DNA of 64,000 bases from Ehretia macrophylla (lineage: Eukaryota; Streptophyta; Magnoliopsida; Boraginales; Ehretiaceae), in the NCBI GenBank assembly GCA_037974665.1, contig CM075767.1:6287501-6351500 (forward strand), read 5' to 3'. Below the pieces are notes generated by a model. That model was not told the origin of the DNA and did not search any database. It saw only the letters and a program-made list of their open reading frames with translations. The first letter of the stretch is position 1, and the number at the start of each line of letters is the position of its first letter. Shown one piece after another: positions 33,649 through 45,431 of this stretch. Position numbers and translations under genes: made by a program.

Positions 33649-35641
33649 TTGCATGTTCCAGAATCTAATCCTTCTTTACCAATGAAATTGGGGATGGAAT
33701 TTGAATCAGATAAAGATGCCTATATTTACTATAACAAATATACGGGTGCTGTTGGCTTTAGTATTCGCAAGGATTTCATAAATAGAAGTAAGGTCCATTC
33801 TTATGTAACATCAAGAAGATTCACATGTTATAAAGAAGGTCACATAGTGAAAGATACACTAGATGCCATGGTTAAGAAACATAGAAAAAAGACAAGAACT
33901 GGATGATTCAGGCATACGCCCTAGATAAGCATTTGAGTATGTTGCTCGTCAAGCAGGAGGGCGTACAGTTTTGGGTTAGACTAGAAGAGATCATAAAAAT
34001 TATCTTCGTGATAAAAGGAAAAATGCATTGAAACTTGGAGAAGCTCATAGCTTAGTGTCTTATTTTGAAAAGCGAAGACTTGAAGATCCTGGGTTTCAAT
34101 GTTCTCTTCAGTTGGATGAAGATGATTTGATAACTAATTTTTTCTGGGCTGATACGAAAATGATAAGGGATTGTGGTATCTTTGGAGATGTTGTATCATT
34201 TGACACAACCTATCGAACAAATAAAAGCTTCAGACCCTTGGCATGGTTTGTTGGAATGAATAATCATAGAGAGATGGTAATTTTTGGTGCTGCACTTTTA
34301 TATGATGAGTCAGCTAAATCATTTGAATGGCTATTTCATGTCTTTTTGAACACTATGGCTAATAAGAAGCCTAAAACATTTATATCAGATCAAGATTTTG
34401 CCATTGGTAAGGCCGTATCTGAAGTTTTTTCAGAGACATATCATTTGTTATGTGTTTGGCACATGGAAAAAAATGCATTCAAACATTTGAACCATATCTT
34501 CAGAGATCATAGTTCATTTCCACGTGACTTCAGCAAATTGATATATGATTATGAGACTGAGGAAGATTTTTTGGAGGCTTGGGAACAAATGCTTGAAAAA
34601 TATGATTTGAAGGAAAATCAATGGTTGAAAAACACATTTGATTTAAGACAGAAATGGTCCATGGCATATGCAAGAAATACATTCTCAACTGGCATGAGGA
34701 CTACACAACTCAGTGAGAGTTTCAATGGATCTTTGAGGGGTTATTTGAAGTCTGATTTGGACTTGGTGCAATTTTTCAAACACTTTGATAGAGCAGTTTA
34801 TGAGAAGCGCTACAATGAGATGAACTCAGCTTTTGACATGATCCAAAAGTTCTCTGTTTTGAAGGTTGATATTCCTTTGTTGAAACATGCTAGGGAAGTT
34901 TATACTTCAACTATTTTTTAAATGTTCCAAGATCAGAGGGTAAAGTCATTACTTGTTATCATTAGAGACTGCAAAGAGGAAGGAGAATTCTGCATATACA
35001 ATGTCTATACTCAAGGAAGTACAAGAGATCATATAGTAAAAGTGAAAAAATTTGAAACAATGATTTTTTACAGCTGCAAATTATATGAATACTTAGGAAT
35101 ATTATGCAGTAATGCCTTCAAAATTTTGGATGTGATGAATGTAAAAGAAATGATTCCAAGACATTATATTTTGGAAAGATGGATGAAGAAAGTTACAAAT
35201 TTAAAACAAATGGATGTTGATGCAGTACACATTGAAGAGGATCCTAAATTGGAAGTTAATGCAAGGTATAAATGTTTGTGCCAAACTTTTGTTCAGATCT
35301 CCACTGAAGCCTCTGAAAGCGCAGAAGGATACAATTTAGTTAAACAATATGCAAAGCAGATTTTGAGAAACTAAAAGATATCAAGAAAGGAGGAGATGCT
35401 TGTGAAGTTTTAGAAGGCCAATCAAATTTCAATGAAGCAAACAACTGGCATGAAAATTCCATAGATAATGATAATGTTCCAAAATATAAAGGTTTGAAAA
35501 AGAAGGAGCCAAAGATTCGAGGTAACAATCGACCAAAGAGTTTTACTGAAAAAGCTTCGAAGAAAAAGAAGGTTTCATCTAAGCAATCTCCTCTTACTTT
35601 TAGTTACTGCCAAGCTCCTCCTAACATTTATCCATTAGAGA
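33649..35641 (+). pseudogene. FAR1/FHY3-like MULE transposase, broken
   Basis: 33649-33906 encodes the start of a FAR1 DNA-binding domain (GMEFESDKDAYIYYNKY, GFSIRKDF). It then jumps from KTRTG to DDSGIRPR, losing the rest of that zinc-binding domain. 34028-34918 encodes the MULE catalytic domain, with DTTYRTN holding the first Asp, FISDQDFAIGKAV the second, and CVWHMEKNAF. A stop at 34919-34921 separates the C-terminal part (34922-35374), where the SWIM zinc finger CxCxnCxH is damaged: one Cys is lost (FYSCKLYEYLGILC) and the His is Asn (CSNAF). Stops also occur near 33933 and 33977. A basic tail (35494-35641) is interrupted by the gypsy insertion at 35647. Confidence 0.87.
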
Positions 35642-35646
35642 ACACG

Positions 35647-38022
35647 TCTCATGCCCCAACTCGACCCCACCTACAATCAATCAGGACGCAACGGGATTTT
35701 GGTAGTATAACGACAGTAAATAGATTACCGAGGTTCTAAACCAACCTTATTAATAACATTAAACATCCAATTCCATAATCATACAAACAACAACTCCTCA
35801 ACAGCATAGCAACACACAACATAACTGTAATATACAATAATCAGTACTCGTTATCTTCCTCCGTTCCAACATAACATACAATACCTCAACCTTATCATAC
35901 ATTTCAAAAATAAGTTGAGACCCATCTAACAACTTAACCATAGACAAAAGAAAGCCTCTAAGTTAACATCATTTGGATCATCATCTTTTTAACATCTATT
36001 ACAATAAGAACCATAAAGCATATAAAAGTCTACTAAGCTAACGTACATGACATTAAACAACATAGAATCATGGATAAGACTCAGGGACATATGACTCATC
36101 CACGAAAGGCACATTTTCCTCCTCATGAGGCACGTACCCGTAATCCGACTCTGCAACACCTGTAAGCATGCAATAATAGAGAGTGAGCTTATAGAAATAA
36201 GCCCAGTGAGGATCCGATAGATCTCGACAGTATTCATTATGCTCCTTGGATTTAGTCCTTTGAGCAAGTAAACACACAACAACAATAACATTATCATCAC
36301 ATAACTATATAACCATTCAATAAAGGATACTCTATTTGGTGTAGCTCCAAACACCATCACAATCTCATCCATTCTTCTTATAACTCCCCATTACTCACGC
36401 ACCCGAGGTACCTCACTAGCCCCTCCCTCCATGACACCTCCGTCATGCGAGCTGGGGGTAGCCTCTAGCAGTCATGCCGTTATCAACCCGACAGCCCAAC
36501 GCTGCCCAAGAGGTGGCACACACATACCAAGACTCCATAATCATCATCAATCATCAATCAATCATCATTTATACATCATTGATAGCATCAATTATCATTT
36601 AAACAACAATAACTTAGTTAGATGACAAAGTAGGCCATCTAACCGGACATGCATTATATACACAATTAAACCCTAAATTACCCATCAACAACTCACCATT
36701 CAACAGTCAAACACCACCCAATCATCTAAAGGCATCGTTCAAGAAATTAAAGAATGACAACCTAAACTTCAAAAATTCATAACTTACATTCTACTAACCC
36801 AAACATTGCCAAATCAGTTTCTATCACTCACCCATTCAACCTACTACATTAGCCCTCTCGAAAATCCACCATAACACCTCCAAATCATGCCCGATAACCC
36901 TAAAACCCTAGGATGTCTTGGCTGAATTTTCCGGATTTTCCCACGAGCAATGTAATCGAAAATTCGGCATTACAACAGCACTAACACGTAATTATCAAGT
37001 ATTTAGAAATCGGCAGAAATCGATTTCAAGCAACGCAACTCAATTAAATCAACTTTGAACAATTTAATCTAAATTAAATACCCAAAAAATAAAAATTATG
37101 CTATATCCGACAGAAATTTGTAGTATTACCACTAAATGATCCCTAGCATGCAAGGAGCAATAATCTAACATCAGATTACAATTCTAACAGTTCAATCTTC
37201 ATTTATACGCAAAAACACAAAAATGGCATTTTGAGATCTAGAATTTTTTTCTCACCTTTGATGCGATAAAAGCCTAGGGATGCGTGAAGTGTGTGCCCAA
37301 CAAGCGGAATCCAAGTCGGTGCGAAGTTTTACGGACAAAAACCAAGTTTTTCTTTGAATTTTTGATTGAAAAGCTTGAAATTCTCTTTGGCTTTTTCTCC
37401 CTCAAACTCTCGGCCAAGTGTGTGCAATTGGAGTATGTTTTTGTGTTATGTGAGTGTGTGTAACTAGTGTGAGGCAAAATAGTTAATATATAAAATAGTT
37501 TAAGTTAGTAAAACTCATTATTTTTAGTATTTTATTGACTTTAAACTCATTCTATTGCTCACCAATGTTCAAAATAATTATGCAACCCCCAAGATATCTC
37601 AAGTGGATTATTTTTAGGTGACAAGAAGTTTTACATTCAAAGAATTCTACCCGAGTCGGCTTAAAATTCGGTTTTTCGCAAAAAGTGGTGTAAAAACCCT
37701 AATAAATTTCTAAGCCGATTTGAAATATGTTTTTATCAAACACAGGTCTATTAAAGTCTATGGACTAGGTCTAGAAGGGTTAAAAAGACCAGTTTCAAAA
37801 TTTTAGCGGACGTGCGTCCAAAATACTATTCATTAAAAGACGACGATAAAATTTCTGATCCCGTTTTTTATGAAAATTTCATGAATGCACATTTAGCACG
37901 TATTAGGAGTATTGATATCAAAATTATAACTTTCTAGATCCTATAGCACATAAACAGGTCATATGCACGCAAAACCAGGTATAGCACGTAAAACGAGGTA
38001 AGCAAAAACGTGGGGTTTCACA
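35647..38022 (-). repeat. 3' LTR of the chromovirus
   Basis: 2376 bp. Carries the hairpin (GAGCTTAT/ATAAGCCC at 36185-36204, one G-U pair on the RNA) and an intact copy of the short LTR frame on the minus strand (stop 36068-36070). Confidence 0.93.
36068..36162 (-). other. Conserved short LTR reading frame
   Basis: Minus-strand frame GVAES, DYGYVPHEE, ENVPFVDES, YVPES, YP, stop; preceded by CTTACAG. Open upstream through the hairpin to a Met in this LTR (36277), unlike in the plus-strand elements. See the homologues at 25202-25294, 43474-43568 and 10716-10778. Confidence 0.5.
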
Positions 38023-38499
38023 TTCTCCCCCTCTTATAGAAATTTCGCCCTCGAAATTCTTACTTGATGTATGGAATAGATCTGGGTACTGCTGCTGCAT
38101 CTGATCTCGTCTCTCCCTTGTAGCTTCCTCAATGTCGTGATGCTTCCACAACACCTTAACCATCGGAATCCTCTTCGACCTCAACTCTCGGTCCATCTGA
38201 TCTAGATTACGAATCGGACGCTCGTCATAAGTCAAATTCTCTCAAAGCTCTAACGGCTCTGGCTCAAGAATATGAGAAGGATTCGGATTGTATTTCCGTA
38301 AATTAGACACGTGAAATACATCGTGGACATTAAAGAAATTCTCCGGTAAAGTCAACCGATATGCCAACTTACCAACCCTGCCAGTAATCTCAAACGGCCC
38401 AACAAATCTCGTACTCAGCTTCCCACCTTTACCATAACGAGCAAACCCCTTTCGAGGAGACAATCTCAAGAAAACCCGATCTCCGACTGCAAACTCCAA
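37924..38499 (-). pseudogene. Integrase C-terminus and chromodomain
   Basis: 38242-38499 reads VGDRVFLRLSPRKGFARYGK and LSTRFVGPFEITGRVGKLAY, the integrase GPF/Y module. After a TGA at 38242-38244, 37924-38235 reads YDERPIRNLDQMDRELRSKR, IPMVKVLWKHHDIEEATRER, a chromodomain of the Tekay group that in such elements can direct integration to particular chromatin. The frame passes through the polypurine tract (GEISIRGGE) into the LTR. The usual ATWE of the chromodomain is ATRE here. Confidence 0.87.
38023..38035 (-). other. Polypurine tract
   Basis: AAGAGGGGGAGAA on the minus strand directly precedes the 3' LTR. Confidence 0.9.
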
Positions 38500-38538
38500 G
38501 TCCCGTCGACGCTTATCAGCATAACTCTTGAATCTACT

Positions 38539-39138
38539 CTACGCCGTAAGCATTCTCTGCCTGATCAACTGAACATTTTCAATCTTCTCAAGAAGTTCTG
38601 GCATAATAGTCGGATCAACAGTCTTCATCTCTCCTATCTCGTCCCAATATAAAGGTGAACGGCACTTACGACCGTAAAGAGCTGCGAAATGTGCTATCCT
38701 AATAGTAGCTTGATAACTATTGTTATAGGCAAACTCGGCAAGTGGTAGAAGTTTCTCCCAGTTCTTTCCGAAGTCCAGAACATAAGCTCTAAGCAGATCT
38801 TCCAGAATCTGAATAGTCCGTTCAGACTGACCGTCGGTCTGTGGATGATACGCGGTACTGAAGTTCAACTGAGTACCCAAAGCCTCCTGAAGTTTCTCCC
38901 CAAAACGAGAAGTAAATCGAGGATCTCGATCTGAGACAATACTAGATGGAATCCCGTGAAGTCTAACAATCTGATCCAGATAGAGACCCGTCAACTTTGT
39001 AACCTCATCTCCCATCCTCATTGCAATAAAATGAGCTGTCTTTGTCAAACGATCCACGACAACCCAAACTGCATCATTACCCCTCGGTGTTCTAGGCAAA
39101 CCAGTGACAAAGTCCATCATAATATGCTCCCATTTCTA
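38539..39138 (-). pseudogene. Integrase catalytic core
   Basis: The frame 38539-39120 reads MMDFVTGLP with the first catalytic Asp, VSDRDPRFTSRF with the second, and AYHPQTDGQSERTIQ with the Glu, a complete DDE core. It is separated from the preceding pol frame by TAG at 39136-39138 in place of a Trp codon, and ends at TAG 38539-38541 in place of a Gln codon. Catalytic residues are intact; only nonsense changes interrupt it. Confidence 0.9.
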
Positions 39139-41478
39139 CTCTGGTATAGCCAACGGCTGAAGCAAACCTGCAGGTCGTTGATGCTCGGCTTTCACCCTCT
39201 GACAAGTCAAACATCTAAATACAAACTGAGCAACCTCCCTCTTCATATTATTCCACCAGTAATGTTGCTTCAAATCCCAATACATCTTGGTTCCACCGGG
39301 ATGAATAGTATATTTAGAATTATGAGCTTCCTCCAGAATACCTCGCCTCAAACTCGGCTCATCGGGAACACATACCCTGTTCCTAAACCGAAGAATACCG
39401 TCCTCATGTACTTTGAAGTCAGACTGATCATCAGTGATCTGATCCTTGATTTTCTGAAGTTTAACATCAAGTTGCTGAGCTTCCCTGATCTGAGACAATA
39501 ATAAAGGCTGAATACGGAGATGTGAACACATCACCCCAACCTGAGTCAACTCTGGTCTCCAATAACTAAACTCCTCAAGAACCTCCCACTTCTTGACAGC
39601 CAAACAAGAAATACTAGCCTTCCGGCTGAGAGCATCTGCTACAACATTTGCCTTTCCAGGCAGATAATTGATAGAACAATTATAATCTCCAAGAAGCTTC
39701 ATCCATCTCCTCTGGCGCATATTTAACTCATTTTGTGAGAATAAGTACTTAAGACTCTTATGATCAGTGAAAATCTCAAACTTACACCCCCACAGATAAT
39801 GACGCCACTTCTTGAGTGCAAACACAACTGCTGCAAACTCAAGATCATGAGTCGGATAGTTTTTTTCATAAGGCTTCAACTTTCGAGAAGCATAGGCAAT
39901 AACTCGGCCATCCTGAATAAGAACACATCCCAAGCCCTCCTTGGATGCATCACTGTAAATGACCATATTATCGGTCCCCTCTAGTAGAGTAAGCACTGGA
40001 GCAGTAGTCAACCTCTTTTTCAACTCCTGAAACCCACTCTCACATTTCTCATCCCAATTAAAGATAGTTCGTTTCTGAGTCAACTTAGATAGTGGCCCCG
40101 CAATCTTCGAGAAGTCCTTGACAAACCTACGGTAATAACCCGCCAAGCCAAGAAAGCTACGGACATCAGAAATACTCTCTGGCCGCTTCCAAGACATCAC
40201 CGATTCAATCTTAGTGGGATCTACAGAAATACCGCTCTGTGTAATAACATGGCCAAGAAAAGAAATCCGTCGCAGCCAAAATTCACATTTGCTGAACTTG
40301 GCAAACAACTGATGCTCCTGCAACTTCTCTAATACTAGCCGTAGATGTTGCTCGTGCTCCGATTCAAATTTAGAATAGACTAAGATATCATCAATAAAAA
40401 TCACGACGAACTGGTCCAAGTACGGCTGAAAGACTCGATGCATCAAATCCATGAATGCTGCCGGTGCATTAGTCAATCCAAAGGGCATAACAACAAACTC
40501 ATAATGCCCGTACCGAGTCCTGAAGGCAGACTTCGGAACATCCTCCGTGTGAATCTGAAGCTGATAATACCCCTGCCTCAAGTCAACCTTAGAGTAGACT
40601 TTGGCTCCCTGAAGTTGATCAAACAACTCGTCAATCAGTGGCAAAGGATATTTATTCTTGATAGTCACCTGATTCAACCCACGATAATCTATACACAATC
40701 TCAAAGTACCATCCTTCTTCTTCACAAATAAAACAGGAGCTCCCCAAGGTGAAGAACTCTGCTGGATAAATCCCTTCTTCAATAACTCCTGCAACTGAGT
40801 CTTTAACTCCTTCAACTCAGCTGGTGCCATCCGGTACGCCGATTTAGAAATAGGTTGAGTACCGGGAACAAGATTAATCACAAACTCTATATCCCTCTCA
40901 GGCGGCAACCCTGGCAACTCCTCGGGAAATACATTAGGATATTCCCGAATAATAGGGACTTCCTCTAGCTGTAGCTTATCAGATGGCTTGTTGATCAGAT
41001 AAGCCAGATAACCCGAACACCCCTTACTCACCAACTTAACGGCTTTAGTTGCTGAGATAACAAAACTCGTCTTTGCACCTCGGTTCCCTACTACCTCAAC
41101 TACTGGCTGATCTGGCAAACGAAACTGTACTACCTTGGTTCTACAGTTCAACTGGGCATCATACTTAAAAAGCCAATCCATACCCAAGATAACATCATAC
41201 CCCCGGATAGGAAATAAAATAAGGTCCGAAGGAAAATTATGCCCCTTAACATGTATTATACAATCCTTACATACTAAGCCAGTAACATACTTATCAGTCA
41301 AAGAGGTACTAATCTCAACCACATAAGGCAATCTTTCAGGTTGCAAATTAACACGTTGCACACAAGCAGGAGTAATAAAAGAATGCGTAGCACCAGAATC
41401 AATCAATACTTTAACAAGTTGATCAAGTATAAGGAAGTTACCTTCCACCACTGCAGTCTCCTCAGGCATCTCATCCAT
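39136..41478 (-). pseudogene. Protease, reverse transcriptase, RNase H, integrase zinc finger
   Basis: A 780-codon open stretch holds retropepsin ([11 protein letters not shown], residues about 26-37), RT ([34 protein letters not shown]), RNase H ([26 protein letters not shown]) and the HHCC integrase zinc finger (HPGGTKMYW to [11 protein letters not shown]). It copies and processes the element. It lacks its own start because the gag-pol frame upstream is broken by a TAG at 41551-41553. Within this stretch the enzyme motifs look intact, making it the best-preserved coding part of any element in the window. It can therefore be regarded as the recent source type for the dead copy at 1-3109. Confidence 0.92.
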
Positions 41479-41551
41479 ATCAACTGCATAAGCCTGAGCT
41501 TGAACCAGCTGCTGCTGTGGTACACTGCCCGTGGGCCTACCCTGGTAACCC

Positions 41552-42747
41552 TAAGTCGCTGCCCGACCCTCAGTCCTCGCATATCTAGGGCAATCATTCG
41601 CCCTATGCTCGCTGCTACCACAACCCAAACATGTCCCTGCCTTTACCCTGCAGTCGGACTCCACATGCCCTGGGCGCTTGCAGTAATTACACCGTGATGA
41701 TGTGGCACTAACACTGCCCCTAGAAGAACCAGAAGCTGATGAAGCAGCTGATACAGCCTGCTGCTAAGGTCTCACCACACTAGGCCTGTACTGACCCTGA
41801 GACTGGGCTGGCCTATACTGAGTCTGAACCTGATATGGCCCCTACTGAAACTGAGGCCGATAGTAACTCTGCAGACCCTGTGGCCTATAAGAACCCTGCT
41901 GGGCTGGTGGCCTGTAAACAACCTGCTGTACTGGAGGCCTATATATAACCTACTGGCCCTGTGGCTGATACGGCCTCTTACTAGGCTGACTGGAGACAAT
42001 CTGATCCCCTTTCCTCTTCTCTAACCTAGAAGCTGCATCAAAAGCCTCAGTGAAGATATCATAGCGATTCAGAGCCATTGCATCCTGAATCTCGGGCCTC
42101 AATCCCAACATAAATCTACGGGTCTTCCTCTCCTCCACAGCTACAAACTCCAGTGCATACCGGGACAACCTAGTGAATGTAGCCTTATACTGAGCCACAG
42201 TAGAATCCCCCTGTACAAAAGACAGGAACTCAGCCTCTCTCCTCTCCCGTGCAACCCTCGGGACATACTTATCCCTAAAAGCAGTCAGAAAGGCATCCCA
42301 AACATACGGAACACCCCGGGTCTCCCAACTAGCTCTCAGAGTGCGCCACCACTCCTCTGCCTCATCATCAAGCAAATAGACAGCACAAGTCACCTTCCTC
42401 TCATCAGTGTACCCGAGAGGATCAAAAATTTTCTCTAACTTACTAATCCATGACTCGGCCTTCCTATCATCAGGCTCTCCCTGAAATCTAGGAGGATAGT
42501 ACCCCAGAAACTCCTTCATAGTACCTCGACCGTGATTACCACCCTGTACATTCTGTATCTGGGCCTGCAATGCCTGAGTCTGAGCAGCCTGACCCGCTAA
42601 CAACTGGGCCTGTCCAGCCATCAAATCTGCAATCCGATCCATTGCTGCCCCTAACCTGTCATCACCCCTATCACTGCCCTGTGCCACATTACCAGGAACC
42701 TCATCTACAATCTCGGGCCTACCACGAGTCCTCGGTCTACCGGCCAT
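41552..42747 (-). pseudogene. gag of the chromovirus, with zinc knuckle
   Basis: The start ATG is probably 42745-42747 (MAGRPRTRGRPEIVDE); the longer frame to 42801 adds unlikely leader residues. The capsid region includes LGYYPPRFQGEPDDRKAESW and VAQYKATFTRLSRYALEF. TAG codons replace CAG at 41950-41952, 41842-41844 and 41764-41766, and the CCHC knuckle sits near 41600-41690. Gag forms the particle and binds RNA. The three or more nonsense changes all fall in the Gln-rich linker. Confidence 0.87.
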
Positions 42748-42789
42748 CGTACTAATCAAAGAGTTAGCACAGGTTATAGCACGTAAACA

Positions 42790-42965
42790 GGTTATATACA
42801 ACTTTTAACACATAAACAACAAACTCATATAAAGCACATAGATCACATAAGCAAATTGATCACATAATCACATAAACACTTAAATCACATAATCACATAA
42901 GCACTTAAATCACATAATCACTTAATCATTTAGTCATATCAATACATAATTCACTTTTCTTTCTT
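42790..42965 (-). repeat. Leader array of the chromovirus
   Basis: Plus-strand text repeats ATCACATAA and CACTTAA units (TTATGTGAT on the element's strand) between gag and the primer site. Same unit as at 20430-20900. Confidence 0.7.
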
Positions 42966-43034
42966 TTTCACACATATTTCATGCGAAGACCATTACCCAC
43001 ATTCCAAGAATACCCCGGCTGACAACTAACATGC

Positions 43035-43046
43035 GCTCTGATACCA
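43035..43046 (-). other. Primer-binding site (initiator tRNA-Met)
   Basis: TGGTATCAGAGC on the minus strand, six bases from the 5' LTR end. Confidence 0.92.
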
Positions 43047-43052
43047 CTTAAA

Positions 43053-45426
43053 TGTCACGCCCCAACTCGACCCCACCTATAATCAGTCAGGATGCAACGG
43101 GATTTTGGTAGTATAACGACAGTAAATAGATTACCGAGGTTCTAAACCAACCTCATTAATAACATTAAACATCCAATTCCATAATCATACAAACAACAAC
43201 TCCTCAACAGTATAGCAACACACAACATAACTGTAATATACAATAATCAGTACTCGTTATTTGCCTCCGTTCCAACATAACATACAATACCTCAACCTTA
43301 TCATACATTTCAAAAATAAGTTGAGACCCATCTAACAACTTAACCATAGACAAAAGAAAGCCACTAAGTTAACATCATTTGGATCATTATCTTTTCAACA
43401 TCTATTACAATAAGAGCCATAAAGCATATAAAAGTCTACTAAGCTAATGTACATGACATTAAACAACATAGAATCATGGATAAGACTCAGGGACATATGA
43501 CTCATCCACGAAAGGCACATTTTCCTCCTCAGGAAGCACGTACCCGTAATCCGGCTCTGCAATACCTATAAGCATGCAATAATAGAGAGTGAGCTTATAT
43601 AAATAAGCCCAGTGAGGATCCGATAGATCTCGACAGTATTCACTATGCTCCTTGGATTTAGTCCTTTGAGCAAGTAAACACACAACAACAATAACATTAT
43701 CATCACATAACTATATAACCATTCAATAAAGGATACTCTATTTGGTGTAGCTCCAAACGCCATCACGATCTCACCCGTTCTTCTTATAACTCCCCATTAC
43801 TCACGCACCCGAGGTACCTCACTAGCCCCTCCCTCCATGACACCTCCGTCATGCGAGTTGGGGGTAGCCTCTGGCAGTCATGCCGTTATCAACCCGACGC
43901 CCAACGCTGCCCGAGAGGTGGCACACACATACCAAGACTCCATAATCATCATCAATCATCAATCAATCATCATTTATACATCATTGATAGCATCAATTAT
44001 CATTTAAACAACAATAACTTAGTTAGATGACAAAGTAGGCCATCTAACCGGAAATGCATTATATACACAATCAAACCCTAAATCACTCCTCAACAACTCA
44101 CCATTCAACACTCAAACACCACCCAATCATCTAAAGGCATCGTTCAAGAAATTAAAGAATGACAACCTAAACTTCAAAAATTCATAACTTACATTCTACT
44201 CACCCAAACATTGCCAAATCAGCTTCTATCACTCACCCATTCAACCTACTACATTAGCCCTCACGGAAATCCACCATAACACCTCCAAATCATGCCCGAT
44301 AACCCTAAAACCCTAGGATGTCTTGGCTGAATTTTCCGGATTTTCCCACGAGCAATGTAATCAAAAATTCGGCATTACAACAGCGCTAACACATAATTAT
44401 CAAGTGTTTAGAAATCGACGGCAATCGATTTCGAGCAACGCAACTCAATTAATTCAACATTGAACAATTTAATCAAAATTTAATACCCGAAAAATAAAAA
44501 TTATGCTACATCCGACAAAAACTCGTAGTATTACCACTAAACGATCCCTAGCATGCAAGGATCAATAATCTAACATCAGATTACAATTCTAACGGTTCAA
44601 TCTTCATTTATACGCAAAAACACAAAATGGCATTTTGAGATCTAGATTTTTTCTCTCACCTTTGATGCGATAAAAGCCTAGGGATGCGTGAAGTGCATGG
44701 CCAACAAGTAGAATCCAAATCGGTGCGATGTTTTACGGACAAAAACCAAGTTTTTCTTTGAATTTTTGATTGAAAAGCTTGAAATTCTCTTTGGCTTTTT
44801 CTCCCTCAAACTCTCGGCCAAGTGTGTGCAATTGGAGTGTGTTTTTGTGTTATGTGAGTGTGTGTAACTAGTGTGAGGCAAAATAGTTAATATATAAAAT
44901 AGTTTAAGTTAGTAAAACTTATTATTTTTAGTATTTTATTGACTTTAAACTCATTTTATTGCTCACCAATGTTCAAAATAATTATGCAACCCCCAAGATA
45001 TCTCAAGTGGATTATTTTTAGGTGACAAGAAGTTTTACATGTAAAGAATTCCACCCGAGTCGGCTTAAAACTCGGTTTTTCGCAAAAAGTTGTGTAAAAA
45101 CCCTAATAAATTCCTAAGCCGATTTGAAATCTTTTTTTATCAATCACAGGTCTATTAAAGTCTATGGACTAGGTCTAGAAGGGTTAAAAAGACCAGTTTC
45201 AAAATTTTAGCGGACGTGCGTCTAAAATACTATTCATTAAAAAATGACGATAAAATTTCTGATCCCGTTTTTGATGAAAATTTCATGAATGCACATTTAG
45301 CACGTATTAGGAGTATTGACATCAAAATTATAACTTACTAGGTCCTATAGCACATAAACAGGTCATATGCACGCAAAACGAGATATAGCACGTAAAACAA
45401 GATAAGCAGAAAAGTGGGGTTTCACA
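43053..45426 (-). repeat. 5' LTR of the chromovirus
   Basis: 2374 bp, TGTCACGCCCC to GGGGTTTCACA on the plus strand. Hairpin at 43588-43607. Near-identical to 35647-38022. Confidence 0.94.
43474..43568 (-). other. Conserved short LTR reading frame
   Basis: Minus-strand copy in the 5' LTR (GIAEP, DYGYVLPEE, ENVPFVDES, stop at 43474-43476), preceded by CTTATAG. Compared codon by codon with 25202-25294; changes favour third positions. Confidence 0.5.
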
Positions 45427-45431
45427 ACACG

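Larger units (their letters stand above)
35647..45426 (-). mobile_element. Full-length Tekay/Del-like chromovirus (two LTRs)
   Basis: 9780 bp flanked by the perfect duplication ACACG (35642-35646, 45427-45431). In element order (right to left): 5' LTR 43053-45426, primer site 43035-43046, TATGTGA-type leader, gag, protease, RT, RNase H, integrase and chromodomain, polypurine tract 38023-38035, 3' LTR 35647-38022. The LTRs look nearly identical. Tekay affinity rests on the long LTRs, the tRNA-Met primer site and the C-terminal chromodomain. The outermost base pair of the 3' LTR reads TC instead of TG on the plus strand. Gag-pol contains several stops, so it is now dependent or dead. Confidence 0.95.

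Noticed and set aside
36431-36625. Open frame MTPPSCELGV... found antisense in several LTRs (also 24680-24925 and 19281-19619)
   Set aside because: It coincides with the GC-rich island. The differences between copies show no third-position excess (2, 3 and 4 at positions 1, 2 and 3 in the part I compared), so sequence conservation and not coding explains it.
43474-43683. The whole 69-codon LTR frame (from MCLLAQRTK) as the conserved unit
   Set aside because: The part upstream of the YAG site is closed by stops in the plus-strand element and does not show codon-like differences; only the part after it does.
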